DNA from: an uncultured Polaribacter sp. | GTDB lineage: Bacteria > Bacteroidota > Bacteroidia > Flavobacteriales > Flavobacteriaceae | Reading direction: 5' to 3' | NCBI RefSeq assembly: GCF_947495205.1 | Contig: NZ_CANLXV010000006.1 | Span: 62,001-126,000, forward strand | Length of the DNA stretch: 64,000 nucleotides | Shown: piece after piece, positions 1 to 9,144 of the stretch | How the letters are laid out: each line of letters starts with the position of its first letter | Position numbering within the stretch: position 1 is the first letter of the stretch | The notes under the pieces: model-generated | Database searches by the model: none | Told to the model about the DNA's origin: nothing | The model's input: the letters and a program-made list of their open reading frames with translations, nothing else | Program-made: the position numbers and the translations under genes

Positions 1-3
1 CCG

Positions 4-861
4 TTACTGAAAACGCCAACAAACAATTCTGGTTACTTTGTTTCCTTGATTCATTGGTATTACTTTAAATTCTGTGACACCTAATTTAGCAGATGATTTC
101 TCTAAACTTTCTACATTTTCTTTTTTAGAAACCAAACTAGTAAACCATTTAGATTTTTCTTTAAACAAAGAACTTTCATACAAATAATTGTGTAAAAACG
201 CTTTTTCTCCACCAACATACCAAAGCTCATTATTGTTTCCAGAAAAATTTCTAACGGCATTACTGCCCAGGTTTCTTGTTTTTCTTCTATTTGCGCCTTG
301 GGCTTCTTCTGCAGATTTGTAAAAAGGCGGATTGCACATAACCGCAGAAAAAGAATCTGTTTCTTCTAAAATTCCTTTTAAAATATTTTGTTCGTCAAAT
401 TGTTGTCTTAAGGCAATGTTGTCTGTAAAACTATTGTCATCTATAATATCTTGTGCACTATCCAAAGCATCTAAATCAATGTCTGTAGCCACAAAACTCC
501 AGTTGTATTCTGCAACTCCTAAAAGCGGATAAATACAAGTGGCGCCTGTGCCAATATCTAAAATTTTAATATTTTTTTCTTCTGAAATTAAATCTGCCAA
601 ATAATGTATGTAGTCTAAACGCCCAGGAATTGGCGGACATAAATTTTCATCGGGAAAATCCCAAACGGAAATGGTATTGTAAGAAAATAATAAAGCTTTG
701 TTTAATTCTTTTACTGCTTTTGGGTTAGAAAAATCTATGGTTTTATTGCCATGCTTGTTTTCTGAAACATAGGTTTCTAAACTAGGATTTTCTTTTGTTA
801 ACGCATCAAAATTATAACCTGAATTAAATTTATTTCTAGGATGTAAGTTTTTTTGTTTCAT
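4..861 (-). CDS. rlmF: 23S rRNA (adenine-1618-N6)-methyltransferase RlmF
   Basis: Predicted SAM-dependent enzyme that methylates N6 of A1618 in 23S rRNA. The N-terminus LHPRNKF is typical of RlmF. The SAM-binding motif LDIGTGA lies near residue 101-107 and the N6-adenine methyltransferase motif NPPF near 177-180. The length of 285 aa is close to the family norm. I start it at the ATG giving MKQKNLHPRN; an ATG four codons upstream is less like the family. The stop is inside the window, so the gene is complete. A TATTTTTG box (-7-like) lies at 910-917 without a good -33 box. Family assignment is confident; activity is inferred. Confidence 0.9.
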   Translation of the reverse strand: MKQKNLHPRNKFNSGYNFDALTKENPSLETYVSENKHGNKTIDFSNPKAVKELNKALLFSYNTISVWDFPDENLCPPIPGRLDYIHYLADLISEEKNIKILDIGTGATCIYPLLGVAEYNWSFVATDIDLDALDSAQDIIDDNSFTDNIALRQQFDEQNILKGILEETDSFSAVMCNPPFYKSAEEAQGANRRKTRNLGSNAVRNFSGNNNELWYVGGEKAFLHNYLYESSLFKEKSKWFTSLVSKKENVESLEKSSAKLGVTEFKVIPMNQGNKVTRIVCWRFQ

Positions 862-959
862 AATTGTAATCATTCTAAAGAAAGCAGCAATGTGTTCATC
901 AATTTATTGCAAAAATAAGATTTACACCTCATGCTTACTCTAAATGACGGACAGTAAAA

Positions 960-2552
960 TTACATTTCTAAAATAGTAAATTGTAAAGCTAAAGGTTTAA
1001 GATTTAATTTTAGCGTTTCTATAAAAGAGTTTCCATACTCTAAATAATATTCAGAAAAGTTACGTTGTCTTTCTTCTAAACTTTGGTTTGGCAAAATTTC
1101 ATTTTGAAGTGCAGTAATTCTTTCTACCAAATCGTTTTGTCTTCTTTTTTCTGCTTTTATCAATCTTTTTTGTAGGTTTTGTAAACCTTTAATTTGTTTT
1201 ACTTCTTGAGCTTTAACAGCACCAATAAAAGAAACATCTGTTTTTTCTGCAACGGTTTTTAATTCTGCAAACTGCTTTTCTAAAGCTTTAATTTTCTCTT
1301 CAAAATTTACTACTAAATCAGAATTTTCAATTACTTTTTTAGCAAGTAATTGGTGTTGTTTCAAAAATAGTTCTTTGTGAGAAATAGCTAAATTATTTAA
1401 TTTTTTTTGTTGTTTCTCTGCTAAAACTTGTACTGAATTTCGCAATAATAAAATAGGGAAAGGAATATTTACACTATTAAAATAATTTTTCAACTCAAAC
1501 CAATATGCCATTTCGCCACCACCACCAATGTAACAAAGGTTGGGTAAAATTACTTCTTGGTACAAAGGTCTCATAATAACATTAGGTGAAAAAGCCAAAG
1601 GATTTTCTGCTACTTCCTTTAAAATTTCACTTTTAGAAAAAGAAATTTTTGTGTTGTTTACTTTGTAAATTCCATCTTCAAAAATAATGCGTTCTCTAAA
1701 ATTATCTCCCAAATAAAACAAATTAATTTCTCTAGGATTTACCTGTATTTTATAGATTTCCTCTAATTTTTTAATGGTTTTAGAAACTTCTTTAAAAGCG
1801 GTATTATTCTCTAGTTCGTCTTTTACAAACGGCGTGAATAATTCTTTCAATTGGGTATCATCTCCGTCTACAATTACCAAACCATACTCTTTAAATAATT
1901 CGTTGGCAATAAAACGCATAGCATCTGCTAAATTGTGGTGTTTTAAATAACCATCTGCAAACAATTGCATAATAAATTGTGCATTTTTAGACGTTCCCAA
2001 TTGCGTTTTAAAAACGGCTAAAACATCTTTTAAACCTTCTGTAGAAAAACGTCCTACTGCCCCACCATCTTCTCTGTTCCATTTTACTTTTTTTCCTTCG
2101 AAATTAAAGTAGTTTATTTCCTCAAAATCATGATCTTCTGTTGCCATCCAATATACGGGTACAAAATTTTTCTCAGGAAATTTAGCCGACAGTTCTTCAG
2201 CTAAATTAATGGCAGAAATAATTTTATATAAAAAATATAAAGGTCCAGTAAATAAATTAAGTTGATGGCCTGTAGTAACTGTAAATGTATTTTTTAACTT
2301 TAATAAAGCTATATTTTCTTCTATTTTTTCTGAAACATTAAAAGTTTTATATTGATTTTTTAAAGCCTCAACCAAAACCAAACGAGATTGCAAACTGTAA
2401 GCTTTCTCTTTTTCTTCTATCTGATTGTAAAACCCAGCAATGTCTGGAAAATTGTTATAAAAATCTTGTATGCTCTCTTTTTGCTCTAAATAATCTACCA
2501 TAGTTTTAGAGAAAAAACCAGTGGTTTTAAAAGGTATTTGTGTTATTTTCAT
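960..2552 (-). CDS. bshC: Bacillithiol biosynthesis cysteine-adding enzyme BshC
   Basis: Catalyses the last step of bacillithiol synthesis, adding cysteine to glucosaminyl-malate. The family blocks GHQLNLFTGP (about residues 95-104) and WMATEDHDFEE (about 135-145) form the HIGH-like nucleotide-binding core. The C-terminal third (about 390-470) is Lys/Glu-rich and looks like the BshC coiled coil. 530 aa is the normal size. The ATG at 2552 is chosen over the adjacent TTG. It is divergent from the M14 peptidase gene. Many Bacteroidota make bacillithiol instead of glutathione; bshA and bshB are not in this window. Confidence 0.93.
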   Translation of the reverse strand: MKITQIPFKTTGFFSKTMVDYLEQKESIQDFYNNFPDIAGFYNQIEEKEKAYSLQSRLVLVEALKNQYKTFNVSEKIEENIALLKLKNTFTVTTGHQLNLFTGPLYFLYKIISAINLAEELSAKFPEKNFVPVYWMATEDHDFEEINYFNFEGKKVKWNREDGGAVGRFSTEGLKDVLAVFKTQLGTSKNAQFIMQLFADGYLKHHNLADAMRFIANELFKEYGLVIVDGDDTQLKELFTPFVKDELENNTAFKEVSKTIKKLEEIYKIQVNPREINLFYLGDNFRERIIFEDGIYKVNNTKISFSKSEILKEVAENPLAFSPNVIMRPLYQEVILPNLCYIGGGGEMAYWFELKNYFNSVNIPFPILLLRNSVQVLAEKQQKKLNNLAISHKELFLKQHQLLAKKVIENSDLVVNFEEKIKALEKQFAELKTVAEKTDVSFIGAVKAQEVKQIKGLQNLQKRLIKAEKRRQNDLVERITALQNEILPNQSLEERQRNFSEYYLEYGNSFIETLKLNLKPLALQFTILEM

Positions 2553-2752
2553 CAATTTAAAATTTTATAACACAATTCATACAACAATCGGCGTCGGTCA
2601 TTTTAGAATAATTTTTGTTAAAAGTACAATTATTTTATGGGTAGTCGAAAATGAGAAATCAATCTAACAAAGTTTTAACAAGTTTAAAATTTATCAACTT
2701 AAAAACCAAAATTAAATTTCTTATTTTTGATTTTCTAATGACACTTTTTTTT

Positions 2753-5230
2753 ATGAAAATCAAAGCATTTTTACTTGTTTTTGTGCTATGTACAACAACA
2801 ATTTTTTCTCAACAAATACAAACTCCATCAGCATTTTTAGGATACGAAATTGGTTCTCGTTTTACAAGACACCACAAAGTAGTAGACTATTTTACTTATG
2901 TTTCTAAAACTTTAGCCAATGTAAAATTAGAAAAATACGGAGAAACAAATGAGCACAGACCTTTGTATTTAAGCTATATTTCATCAACAGAAAACATTAA
3001 AAATTTAGAAAATATTAGAAAAAGTAACCTATCTCAAACGGGAATTATCAGCGGAAATTCAGAAAACAAAAAAGCCATTGTTTGGTTAAGTTATAATGTA
3101 CATGGTAATGAAGCCTCTAGTACAGAAGCTGCAATGACAACACTTTACGAATTGGTAATCAACAAAAAAGCGTGGTTAAAAAACACTGTTGTAATTATAG
3201 ATCCATGTGTAAATCCAGATGGAAGAGACAGGTATGTAAATTGGTACAATCAAGTAAAAAGCACACCTTTTAATGTAGATCAAAACGCAAAAGAACATAA
3301 AGAACCTTGGCCAGGTGGAAGACCAAACCATTATTTATTCGATTTAAATAGAGATTGGGCTTGGGCAACTCAAGTAGAATCTGCGCAAAGAATAAAAATG
3401 TATAACAAATGGATGCCACATGTACATGTAGATTTTCATGAACAATACATAAACAATCCGTATTATTTTGCCCCAGCTGCAGAACCTTTTCACGAAATAA
3501 TTTCTGATTGGCAACGTAATTTTCAAACCCAAATTGGTAAAAATCACGCTAAATATTTCGATAAAGAAGGTTGGCTATATTTTACAAAAGAAAGTTTCGA
3601 TTTATTGTACCCAAGTTATGGAGATACCTACCCAACTTATATGGGCGCAATTGGTATGACTTATGAACAAGCAGGTCATGGAATGGCAGGTTTAGGAATA
3701 AAAACCGATGAAGGTGAAGTTTTAACACTAAAAGACAGAGCAAAACATCATACCACAACAGGACTTTCTACCGTGGAAATTGCTGCTAAAAATGCAGAAA
3801 AACTAAATATAGAATTTAAAAAATATTTTAATAATTCTAATTTAGAATACAAAAGTTATGTTTTAAAAAATGAAAATCAAGATAAAATTAATCGTTTAAA
3901 AGTGCTTTTAGATTTGCATGAAATTAAATATGCAAAAACAAAAAAAGGCATTGTAAGGGGTTATAATTATGCAACACAAAAAGAAGATAAATTAAACGTT
4001 ACAGAAAAAGATTTAGTAATACATACCAAGCAACCAAAAGGTAAAATGGTAAAAGTTTTATTTGAGCCTAAAGCAAAATTAGTAGATTCTTTAACGTATG
4101 ATATTACTGCATGGTCTTTACCTTATGCACATGGTTTAAATGCTATTGCTAGTAAAAATGCGGTCCCTTCAATTACTAAAAACAAATCTTTTTCTTTTCA
4201 AAATAGAACAGACAAAAACGCATACGCCTATATTTCTAAATGGAACAGCCTAGAAGATGCAACATTTTTAGCAGATATATTAAAAAACAATATCGTACCA
4301 AGATTTGCAGAAAAAGCATTTAAAATTAATGGTAAAAACTACGAATCTGGTAGTTTAATTATATTAAGAAATGATAATAGAGCTTCTAATTTTGATACAG
4401 CATTAATTAAAATAGCAGATAGAAATATGCGTCAATTAACAGCTGTTTACACTGGTTTTGTAGATGCTGGTTTAGATTTTGGTTCGGCCTCTGTAAAACC
4501 AATTAACAAGCAAAAAATTGCAGTAATTTCTGGTAAAGCAACCTCTTCTTTAAGTTTTGGAGAAGTTTGGCATTTCTTTGAAACACAACTGCAATATCCA
4601 ATTACTAACATTAATTCAGATAATTTTAGATCTGTAAATTTAGATAATTATGATGTTTTAATTTTACCAAGTGGCTATTACAGCAGTATGTTAAATTCAT
4701 CTGGAATAGACAAATTAAAAAACTGGACACGAGCTGGAGGAACTTTAATAGCCATTGGAAACGCATTAAATTCTTTAGCAAACAAAAAAGATTTTGCGCT
4801 AAAAACAAAAATTAATACAGACAAAAGCGAAGATTTAAACTTAACACCTTTTGCAGAAAGAGAGCGAGAAAATGTTGCCAATTTAATTACAGGAAGCATT
4901 TTTAAAAGTACTTTAGACACCACACATCCTTTGGCCTTTGGTTATAAAAACAAGTATTTTTCTTTAAAATTAAGCAGTACAACTTACAGCTATTTAAAAG
5001 AGGGTTATAATGTTGGTTATTTTGATAAAAACACTAAAAATGTTTCTGGTTATGCTGGCAGTAAAGCCATAAAAAACATACCAGAATCTCTATTTTTAGG
5101 AGAACAACCTATGGGAAAAGGAAGTGTAATTTATATGGTAGATAATCCTTTATTTCGTTCTTTTTGGGAAAACGGAAAATTATTTGTTGCCAACGCTGTT
5201 TTCTTTTTAAACTCAGATAAGTTGAAGTAA
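2753..5230 (+). CDS. Secreted M14-family zinc metallopeptidase with C-terminal amidotransferase-like domain
   Basis: Predicted exported zinc carboxypeptidase-like protein (825 aa). The mature part follows a signal peptide (MKIKAFLLVFVLCTTTIFSQ). The M14 zinc motif HGNEASSTE puts H117 and E120 as ligands, and FHEQY near residue 228-232 contains the likely third ligand. A C-terminal region (about 586-720, KIAVISGK through DVLILPSGYY) resembles a class-I glutamine-amidotransferase-like fold, as in other large Bacteroidota M14 proteins. An in-frame ATG at 2651 would add 34 residues ahead of the signal peptide, so I start at 2753. The substrate is unknown; peptide scavenging in the periplasm or outside is likely. 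Confidence 0.85.
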   Translation: MKIKAFLLVFVLCTTTIFSQQIQTPSAFLGYEIGSRFTRHHKVVDYFTYVSKTLANVKLEKYGETNEHRPLYLSYISSTENIKNLENIRKSNLSQTGIISGNSENKKAIVWLSYNVHGNEASSTEAAMTTLYELVINKKAWLKNTVVIIDPCVNPDGRDRYVNWYNQVKSTPFNVDQNAKEHKEPWPGGRPNHYLFDLNRDWAWATQVESAQRIKMYNKWMPHVHVDFHEQYINNPYYFAPAAEPFHEIISDWQRNFQTQIGKNHAKYFDKEGWLYFTKESFDLLYPSYGDTYPTYMGAIGMTYEQAGHGMAGLGIKTDEGEVLTLKDRAKHHTTTGLSTVEIAAKNAEKLNIEFKKYFNNSNLEYKSYVLKNENQDKINRLKVLLDLHEIKYAKTKKGIVRGYNYATQKEDKLNVTEKDLVIHTKQPKGKMVKVLFEPKAKLVDSLTYDITAWSLPYAHGLNAIASKNAVPSITKNKSFSFQNRTDKNAYAYISKWNSLEDATFLADILKNNIVPRFAEKAFKINGKNYESGSLIILRNDNRASNFDTALIKIADRNMRQLTAVYTGFVDAGLDFGSASVKPINKQKIAVISGKATSSLSFGEVWHFFETQLQYPITNINSDNFRSVNLDNYDVLILPSGYYSSMLNSSGIDKLKNWTRAGGTLIAIGNALNSLANKKDFALKTKINTDKSEDLNLTPFAERERENVANLITGSIFKSTLDTTHPLAFGYKNKYFSLKLSSTTYSYLKEGYNVGYFDKNTKNVSGYAGSKAIKNIPESLFLGEQPMGKGSVIYMVDNPLFRSFWENGKLFVANAVFFLNSDKLK

Positions 5231-5241
5231 TATTTTTATTT

Positions 5242-5356
5242 GGGCGTTTTAACGGGCTTTCCACTATATCTTTTTGCTGAGTTCTCGATACAAATTTGCA
5301 AAAAAGCAAATTCACTCGAACTAAGCAAAAAGGATGCCGTTGCAATCCCTAACGCA
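5242..5356 (+). repeat. Dispersed non-coding repeat, copy A
   Basis: Non-coding element beginning GGGCGTT and ending CAATCCCTAACGCA, the same ends as the inverted copy at 21251-21340. Its blocks GCTTTCCACTATATCTTTTT and AAAAAGGATGCC also occur, inverted, in the copy at 11531-11680. Inside is an imperfect hairpin (agttctcga...tcgaact) around a GCAAA palindrome. It lies downstream of the M14 gene and may double as its terminator. The 78-aa reading frame crossing it is not a gene. Confidence 0.7.
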
Positions 5357-5423
5357 CATTGCACATTTAAAAACTTTATTTACTTTTTTACAAGTTATAG
5401 ATTTTAAAAGTAAGCAAAAAAAA

Positions 5424-5452
5424 ACCTCACAAGTTTTTAAAATCTGTGAGGT
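5424..5452. terminator. Palindromic terminator, first of a pair flanking a lipoprotein gene
   Basis: Hairpin with perfect 8-bp arms ACCTCACA/TGTGAGGT, preceded on the + strand by a run of nine A, so read on the minus strand it ends in a U-tract. It lies 15 bp past the stop of the small lipoprotein gene and would terminate it. Its sequence is a diverged copy of the palindrome at 5768-5798. Confidence 0.8.
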
Positions 5453-5467
5453 CTTATCATTTATAGT

Positions 5468-5746
5468 TTAATTGCAATTTAAATTTTTAATCAAATCTTC
5501 AAAACCTTCTCTTTCAGAAGATTTTAAATGATTACAGTTTTCTGAGATTTTAAGTAATTCAGAAATATCATTTTTATAGTTTAAACAATTTGCACTGCTT
5601 TTATCATTTACATAATCTGTAGCAGATTTACTCAACTTACCATAAATATCCTGTAAATCTTTATCACAACTTTGTGGTGGTGTTACAATTTCATTTTCAG
5701 TACAATTGCATAAAATAAAACATAAAAACAAAACTACTTTTTTCAT
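5468..5746 (-). CDS. Small cysteine-rich lipoprotein, unknown function
   Basis: Unrecognised 92-aa protein. It starts with a lipoprotein signal (MKKVVLFLCFILCNC) whose lipobox LCNC predicts lipidation at C15. The mature part is charged and helical-looking, with about four more Cys, which could form disulfides in the periplasm. No enzyme motif is visible. The gene stands alone between two copies of the same palindrome (5424-5452 and 5768-5798), so it is probably monocistronic. Coding is supported by the lipobox and complete frame; function is unknown. Confidence 0.7.
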   Translation of the reverse strand: MKKVVLFLCFILCNCTENEIVTPPQSCDKDLQDIYGKLSKSATDYVNDKSSANCLNYKNDISELLKISENCNHLKSSEREGFEDLIKNLNCN

Positions 5747-5767
5747 ATTATTTTTTATTAAAAAAAA

Positions 5768-5798
5768 GACCTCACAGGTTTTAAAAACCTGTGAGGTC
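5768..5798. terminator. Near-perfect palindromic terminator downstream of rimO
   Basis: Arms gacctcacaggtttt / aaaacctgtgaggtc are exact reverse complements with almost no loop. The + strand A-run before it gives a U-tract on the minus strand, so it should terminate rimO, whose stop lies 25 bp upstream in transcription order. It is a better-preserved copy of 5424-5452. Confidence 0.85.
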
Positions 5799-5822
5799 TA
5801 AAATATCAAAATATTTTAAAAA

Positions 5823-7175
5823 CTACTTCCTTTTTTGATGCAAAGGAACTGGTTTTTCTTGTTTTTTAACTGGCGTACCATACAAATCATAATCTCCAGC
5901 ATCGTGAATTTTTACATCTATAAACTCACCTATTTTAATGTAATGTTCTTTGGCATCAACTAAAACATCATTATCTACATCTGGCGAGTCAGATTCTGTT
6001 CTTCCATAGAAAAACTCACCATCTTTTCTATCAAATAAACATTTAAATGTTTTGCCTATTTTCTGCTGATTCAATTCCCAAGAAATCTGAGACTGAACTT
6101 CCATAATTTCATTTACTCTTTTAAACTTCACTTCTGCAGGCACATCATCTTCTAAAACATAAGCGCCAGTATTTTCTTCATGAGAATACTCAAAAGCACC
6201 CAAACGTTCAAAACGCATTTCTTCTACCCAATCTTTTAACTCTTGAAACATTTCTTCTGTTTCTCCAGGATAACCAACAATTAAAGTGGTTCTAATGGCC
6301 ATTTCTGGCACTTTTTCTCTAAATTTATGTATTAACGCTGTCGTTTTTTCGTGAGTTGTACCACGTTTCATCGACTTTAATAACTCAGTATTTATATGTT
6401 GTAGAGGAATGTCTAAATAATTACACACTTTTGGTTCGCGTTTCATAACCTCTAAAACATCCATAGGAAAACCTGTTGGAAACGCATAATGCATTCTAAT
6501 CCATTCAATTCCCTCTACTTTTGCCAAAGCTTCTAAAAGTTGTGCTAAAGCACGTTTTTTGTAAATATCTAAACCATAATACGTTAAATCTTGTGCAATA
6601 AGCATTATTTCTTTAATACCTTTTGCTGCTAACTTTTCTGCTTCAGTTATAATGTCTTCAATTGGTGTAGATCTGTGCTTACCACGCATTAAAGGAATGG
6701 CGCAAAAAGAACAAGGTCTATCACAACCTTCTGCAATTTTTAAATAGGCATAATGTTTTGGAGTTGTAGTTAAACGCTCGCCAATTAATTCGTGTTTATA
6801 ATCTGCTTCTAAAGCTTCTAATAAATTAGGTAAATCGTGCGTACCAAAATACTGATCTACATTTTTAATTTCCGCTTCTAAATCTGGTTTATAACGTTCA
6901 CTTAAACAACCAGAAACAAAAACTTTATCTATTTCACCTGCTTCTTTTCTTTGTGCATAATGCAAAATAGTATCTATAGATTCCTCTTTTGCTTTGCCTA
7001 TAAAACCACAAGTATTAATTACAACAATATTTCCATCGTCATTTTCATCTTCATGAACTACATCTTTTCCGTTTGCTTTTAGTTGGCCCATTAAAACTTC
7101 ACTATCGTAAATGTTTTTAGAGCAACCTAAAGTAACAACGTTTATTTTATTTTTTTTGATGGTTTTTGTACGCAT
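5823..7175 (-). CDS. rimO: Ribosomal protein S12 methylthiotransferase RimO
   Basis: Radical-SAM enzyme that adds a methylthio group to the conserved aspartate of ribosomal protein S12. The UPF0004 domain carries the auxiliary cluster cysteines C18 (LGCSKN), C56 (NTCGF) and C90 (SGCLSE). The radical-SAM motif CDRPCSFC gives C151, C155 and C158. A TRAM domain ends the protein. 450 aa is slightly longer than most RimO because of basic ends. The target S12 is encoded at 56910-57284 and keeps the expected KDLPG site. The call as RimO rather than MiaB rests on LGCSKN and overall similarity. Confidence 0.94.
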   Translation of the reverse strand: MRTKTIKKNKINVVTLGCSKNIYDSEVLMGQLKANGKDVVHEDENDDGNIVVINTCGFIGKAKEESIDTILHYAQRKEAGEIDKVFVSGCLSERYKPDLEAEIKNVDQYFGTHDLPNLLEALEADYKHELIGERLTTTPKHYAYLKIAEGCDRPCSFCAIPLMRGKHRSTPIEDIITEAEKLAAKGIKEIMLIAQDLTYYGLDIYKKRALAQLLEALAKVEGIEWIRMHYAFPTGFPMDVLEVMKREPKVCNYLDIPLQHINTELLKSMKRGTTHEKTTALIHKFREKVPEMAIRTTLIVGYPGETEEMFQELKDWVEEMRFERLGAFEYSHEENTGAYVLEDDVPAEVKFKRVNEIMEVQSQISWELNQQKIGKTFKCLFDRKDGEFFYGRTESDSPDVDNDVLVDAKEHYIKIGEFIDVKIHDAGDYDLYGTPVKKQEKPVPLHQKRK

Positions 7176-7331
7176 AAATAAAGCTTTTTACCTTAAGCTA
7201 ATTCGCTTTTGGCAGTAATCATTTTTAAAAATTTGTTTTACTCATTTATAAAATTCAATTTGAATACAACAGAATTTTTTAAAATTAAAACGAGTGCAAA
7301 AATACTACTTTTAAAATTATAGATAATCTAA

Positions 7332-8987
7332 CTATTGATAGTTTTTAGGCATTTTTCTAACCTTGGTTAACTGCTCAAACGCAAAACCAATTTCTAATAA
7401 TTTTCTTTCCGAAAAAGGTTTTCCTACAAAAGTTAAACTTACAGGTTCTCCTGAATTTTTATAACCCATAGGTACTGTTAGTGTTGGGTATTTGGCTGTT
7501 GCTGCAAAACCAGAATGGTAGTTATTTATAGACAAAATAGCGTCTAATTTTTGATCTTCTAATGCACTAAAATACTTTTTACCTTCGCTTTCTAAATTGT
7601 TTTTAATAATTTCTAAAGCTTCTAATGTAGTTTCATCTGCTACAATTCCGTCAAATAATTGCTGGCCATAAGGCGCTCTTAAAACAGTATCTTTCAAATT
7701 AAAATTAACTACATCTTTTACAGATTTTACAGAAATGCTCTTATCTGCATTATTTGCTAAATATTTAGGTAAATCATGTTTCATATCAATATTTAAAAGC
7801 GTTACAAAACCATTAAATGAAATATTTGGTGGTGTAATTTCTACCAACTCTACTCCTGCAGCTCTCAATTTATCAATATTCATTTTATAAATTGAATCTG
7901 TTAACAAGGGCTTTAAAACTCCTAATTTTATGTTACTAAAATTGTTACTCAATCCATTTTTAAAATAATCTTCTTTGATTTCTTTTGATGCAGCATCGTT
8001 TTTATCAAAACCACGCATTGCGTTTAGAAAAATTGCGTTATCTATAACGTTTTTAGTCATTGGTCCTGGTGTGTCTAGAGTTGATGAAATAGGCACAATA
8101 CCACTTCTGCTTAATACACCAATAGTTGGTTTTAAACCTACTACAGAATTTTGACTTGATGGTGATGTAATTGAACCAGCAGTTTCTGTACCAACAGCAG
8201 CAACTGCAAAATTAGAAGCCACAGTAACACCGCTTGCTGCAGAACTTCCGCCTGTTTCAAATTCTCCTCTTCCATAAGGATTTAAAGTTTGCCCGCCAAT
8301 TGCAGAATAGCCTAAAGGACAACCAGAGCAGAAAAAATAAGCCCATTCACTCAAGTTTACTTTTCCTAGAATTAATGCGCCATTTTCTTTTAATTTTTCA
8401 ACAATAAAAGCATCTTTTGTGTTTTTATTTTCTGCCAAAGCTAGTGCACCTGCTGTAGTTGGCATATTATTGGTATTAATATTATCTTTTAATAAAATTG
8501 GCATACCATAAATAGAAAAATCTGAGGTTAAATTTCTATTCTTGTCTTTTGCTCTAGCTTCTTTTAAAGCATTTGGATTTAGAGTAATAATACTATTTAA
8601 AGATTTTGTAGAATCACTTTCAAACTTTCTAATTCTGTATAAATAAAAAAGCGTAAGTTTTTCGTAATTCAAATTTCCTGCTGTAATATTTTTTTGAATT
8701 GATGGTATATTCTGCTCTAAAATAAAAGGTTTTAATGCATTGTAATCCGCTTCAGAAAAATAAGCCAAATCTTCTTCAAACGGTTTAAAAACAGTGTTCA
8801 TATCTAAATATTTAGATTGAAACAATTTAAACTGCATTCTACTACTTTTATGATTTTGCTGTTTTTCTAAGGCAACAGTTTCATTATATTTTTTAAAAAT
8901 AACAGGAGCTTGTTTTTCTTTCAGTTCTTTTTGCTGACAAGCAAAAACAAAAAGCGCAAAAAATAAAAGGATAACTATTTTTTTCAT
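7332..8987 (-). CDS. Amidase-signature family lipoprotein
   Basis: Predicted amide hydrolase of the amidase-signature family, anchored as a lipoprotein (lipobox FVFAC, C17). The Ser-cisSer-Lys triad is visible: K167 (PILLKDN), the cis-Ser in GGSSAASG (about S248) and nucleophile S272 (TETAGSIT). 551 aa includes an extra N-terminal helical stretch of about 100 residues before the amidase core. It is not GatA: the secretion signal and lack of gatB/gatC neighbours argue against it. The substrate is unknown. A TATCTTTG box at 9007-9014 could be part of its promoter. Confidence 0.88.
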   Translation of the reverse strand: MKKIVILLFFALFVFACQQKELKEKQAPVIFKKYNETVALEKQQNHKSSRMQFKLFQSKYLDMNTVFKPFEEDLAYFSEADYNALKPFILEQNIPSIQKNITAGNLNYEKLTLFYLYRIRKFESDSTKSLNSIITLNPNALKEARAKDKNRNLTSDFSIYGMPILLKDNINTNNMPTTAGALALAENKNTKDAFIVEKLKENGALILGKVNLSEWAYFFCSGCPLGYSAIGGQTLNPYGRGEFETGGSSAASGVTVASNFAVAAVGTETAGSITSPSSQNSVVGLKPTIGVLSRSGIVPISSTLDTPGPMTKNVIDNAIFLNAMRGFDKNDAASKEIKEDYFKNGLSNNFSNIKLGVLKPLLTDSIYKMNIDKLRAAGVELVEITPPNISFNGFVTLLNIDMKHDLPKYLANNADKSISVKSVKDVVNFNLKDTVLRAPYGQQLFDGIVADETTLEALEIIKNNLESEGKKYFSALEDQKLDAILSINNYHSGFAATAKYPTLTVPMGYKNSGEPVSLTFVGKPFSERKLLEIGFAFEQLTKVRKMPKNYQ

Positions 8988-9144
8988 TAGAGTAATGTTT
9001 AGTTATCAAAGATAATGATTTATATATTTTTTAAATCCTAAACAATGTTTTAATAGTTCTATTTAAAACTTGAATAAGTAAAAAATTTTGAAAAAATAGT
9101 TAATTTTTTAAAATAAAGTATAAATTGCGGAAAAAACAACTATT

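Noticed and set aside
5109-5345. 78-aa minus-strand frame
   Set aside because: It overlaps the end of the M14 gene and the dispersed repeat copy A; no signal, start context or motif.
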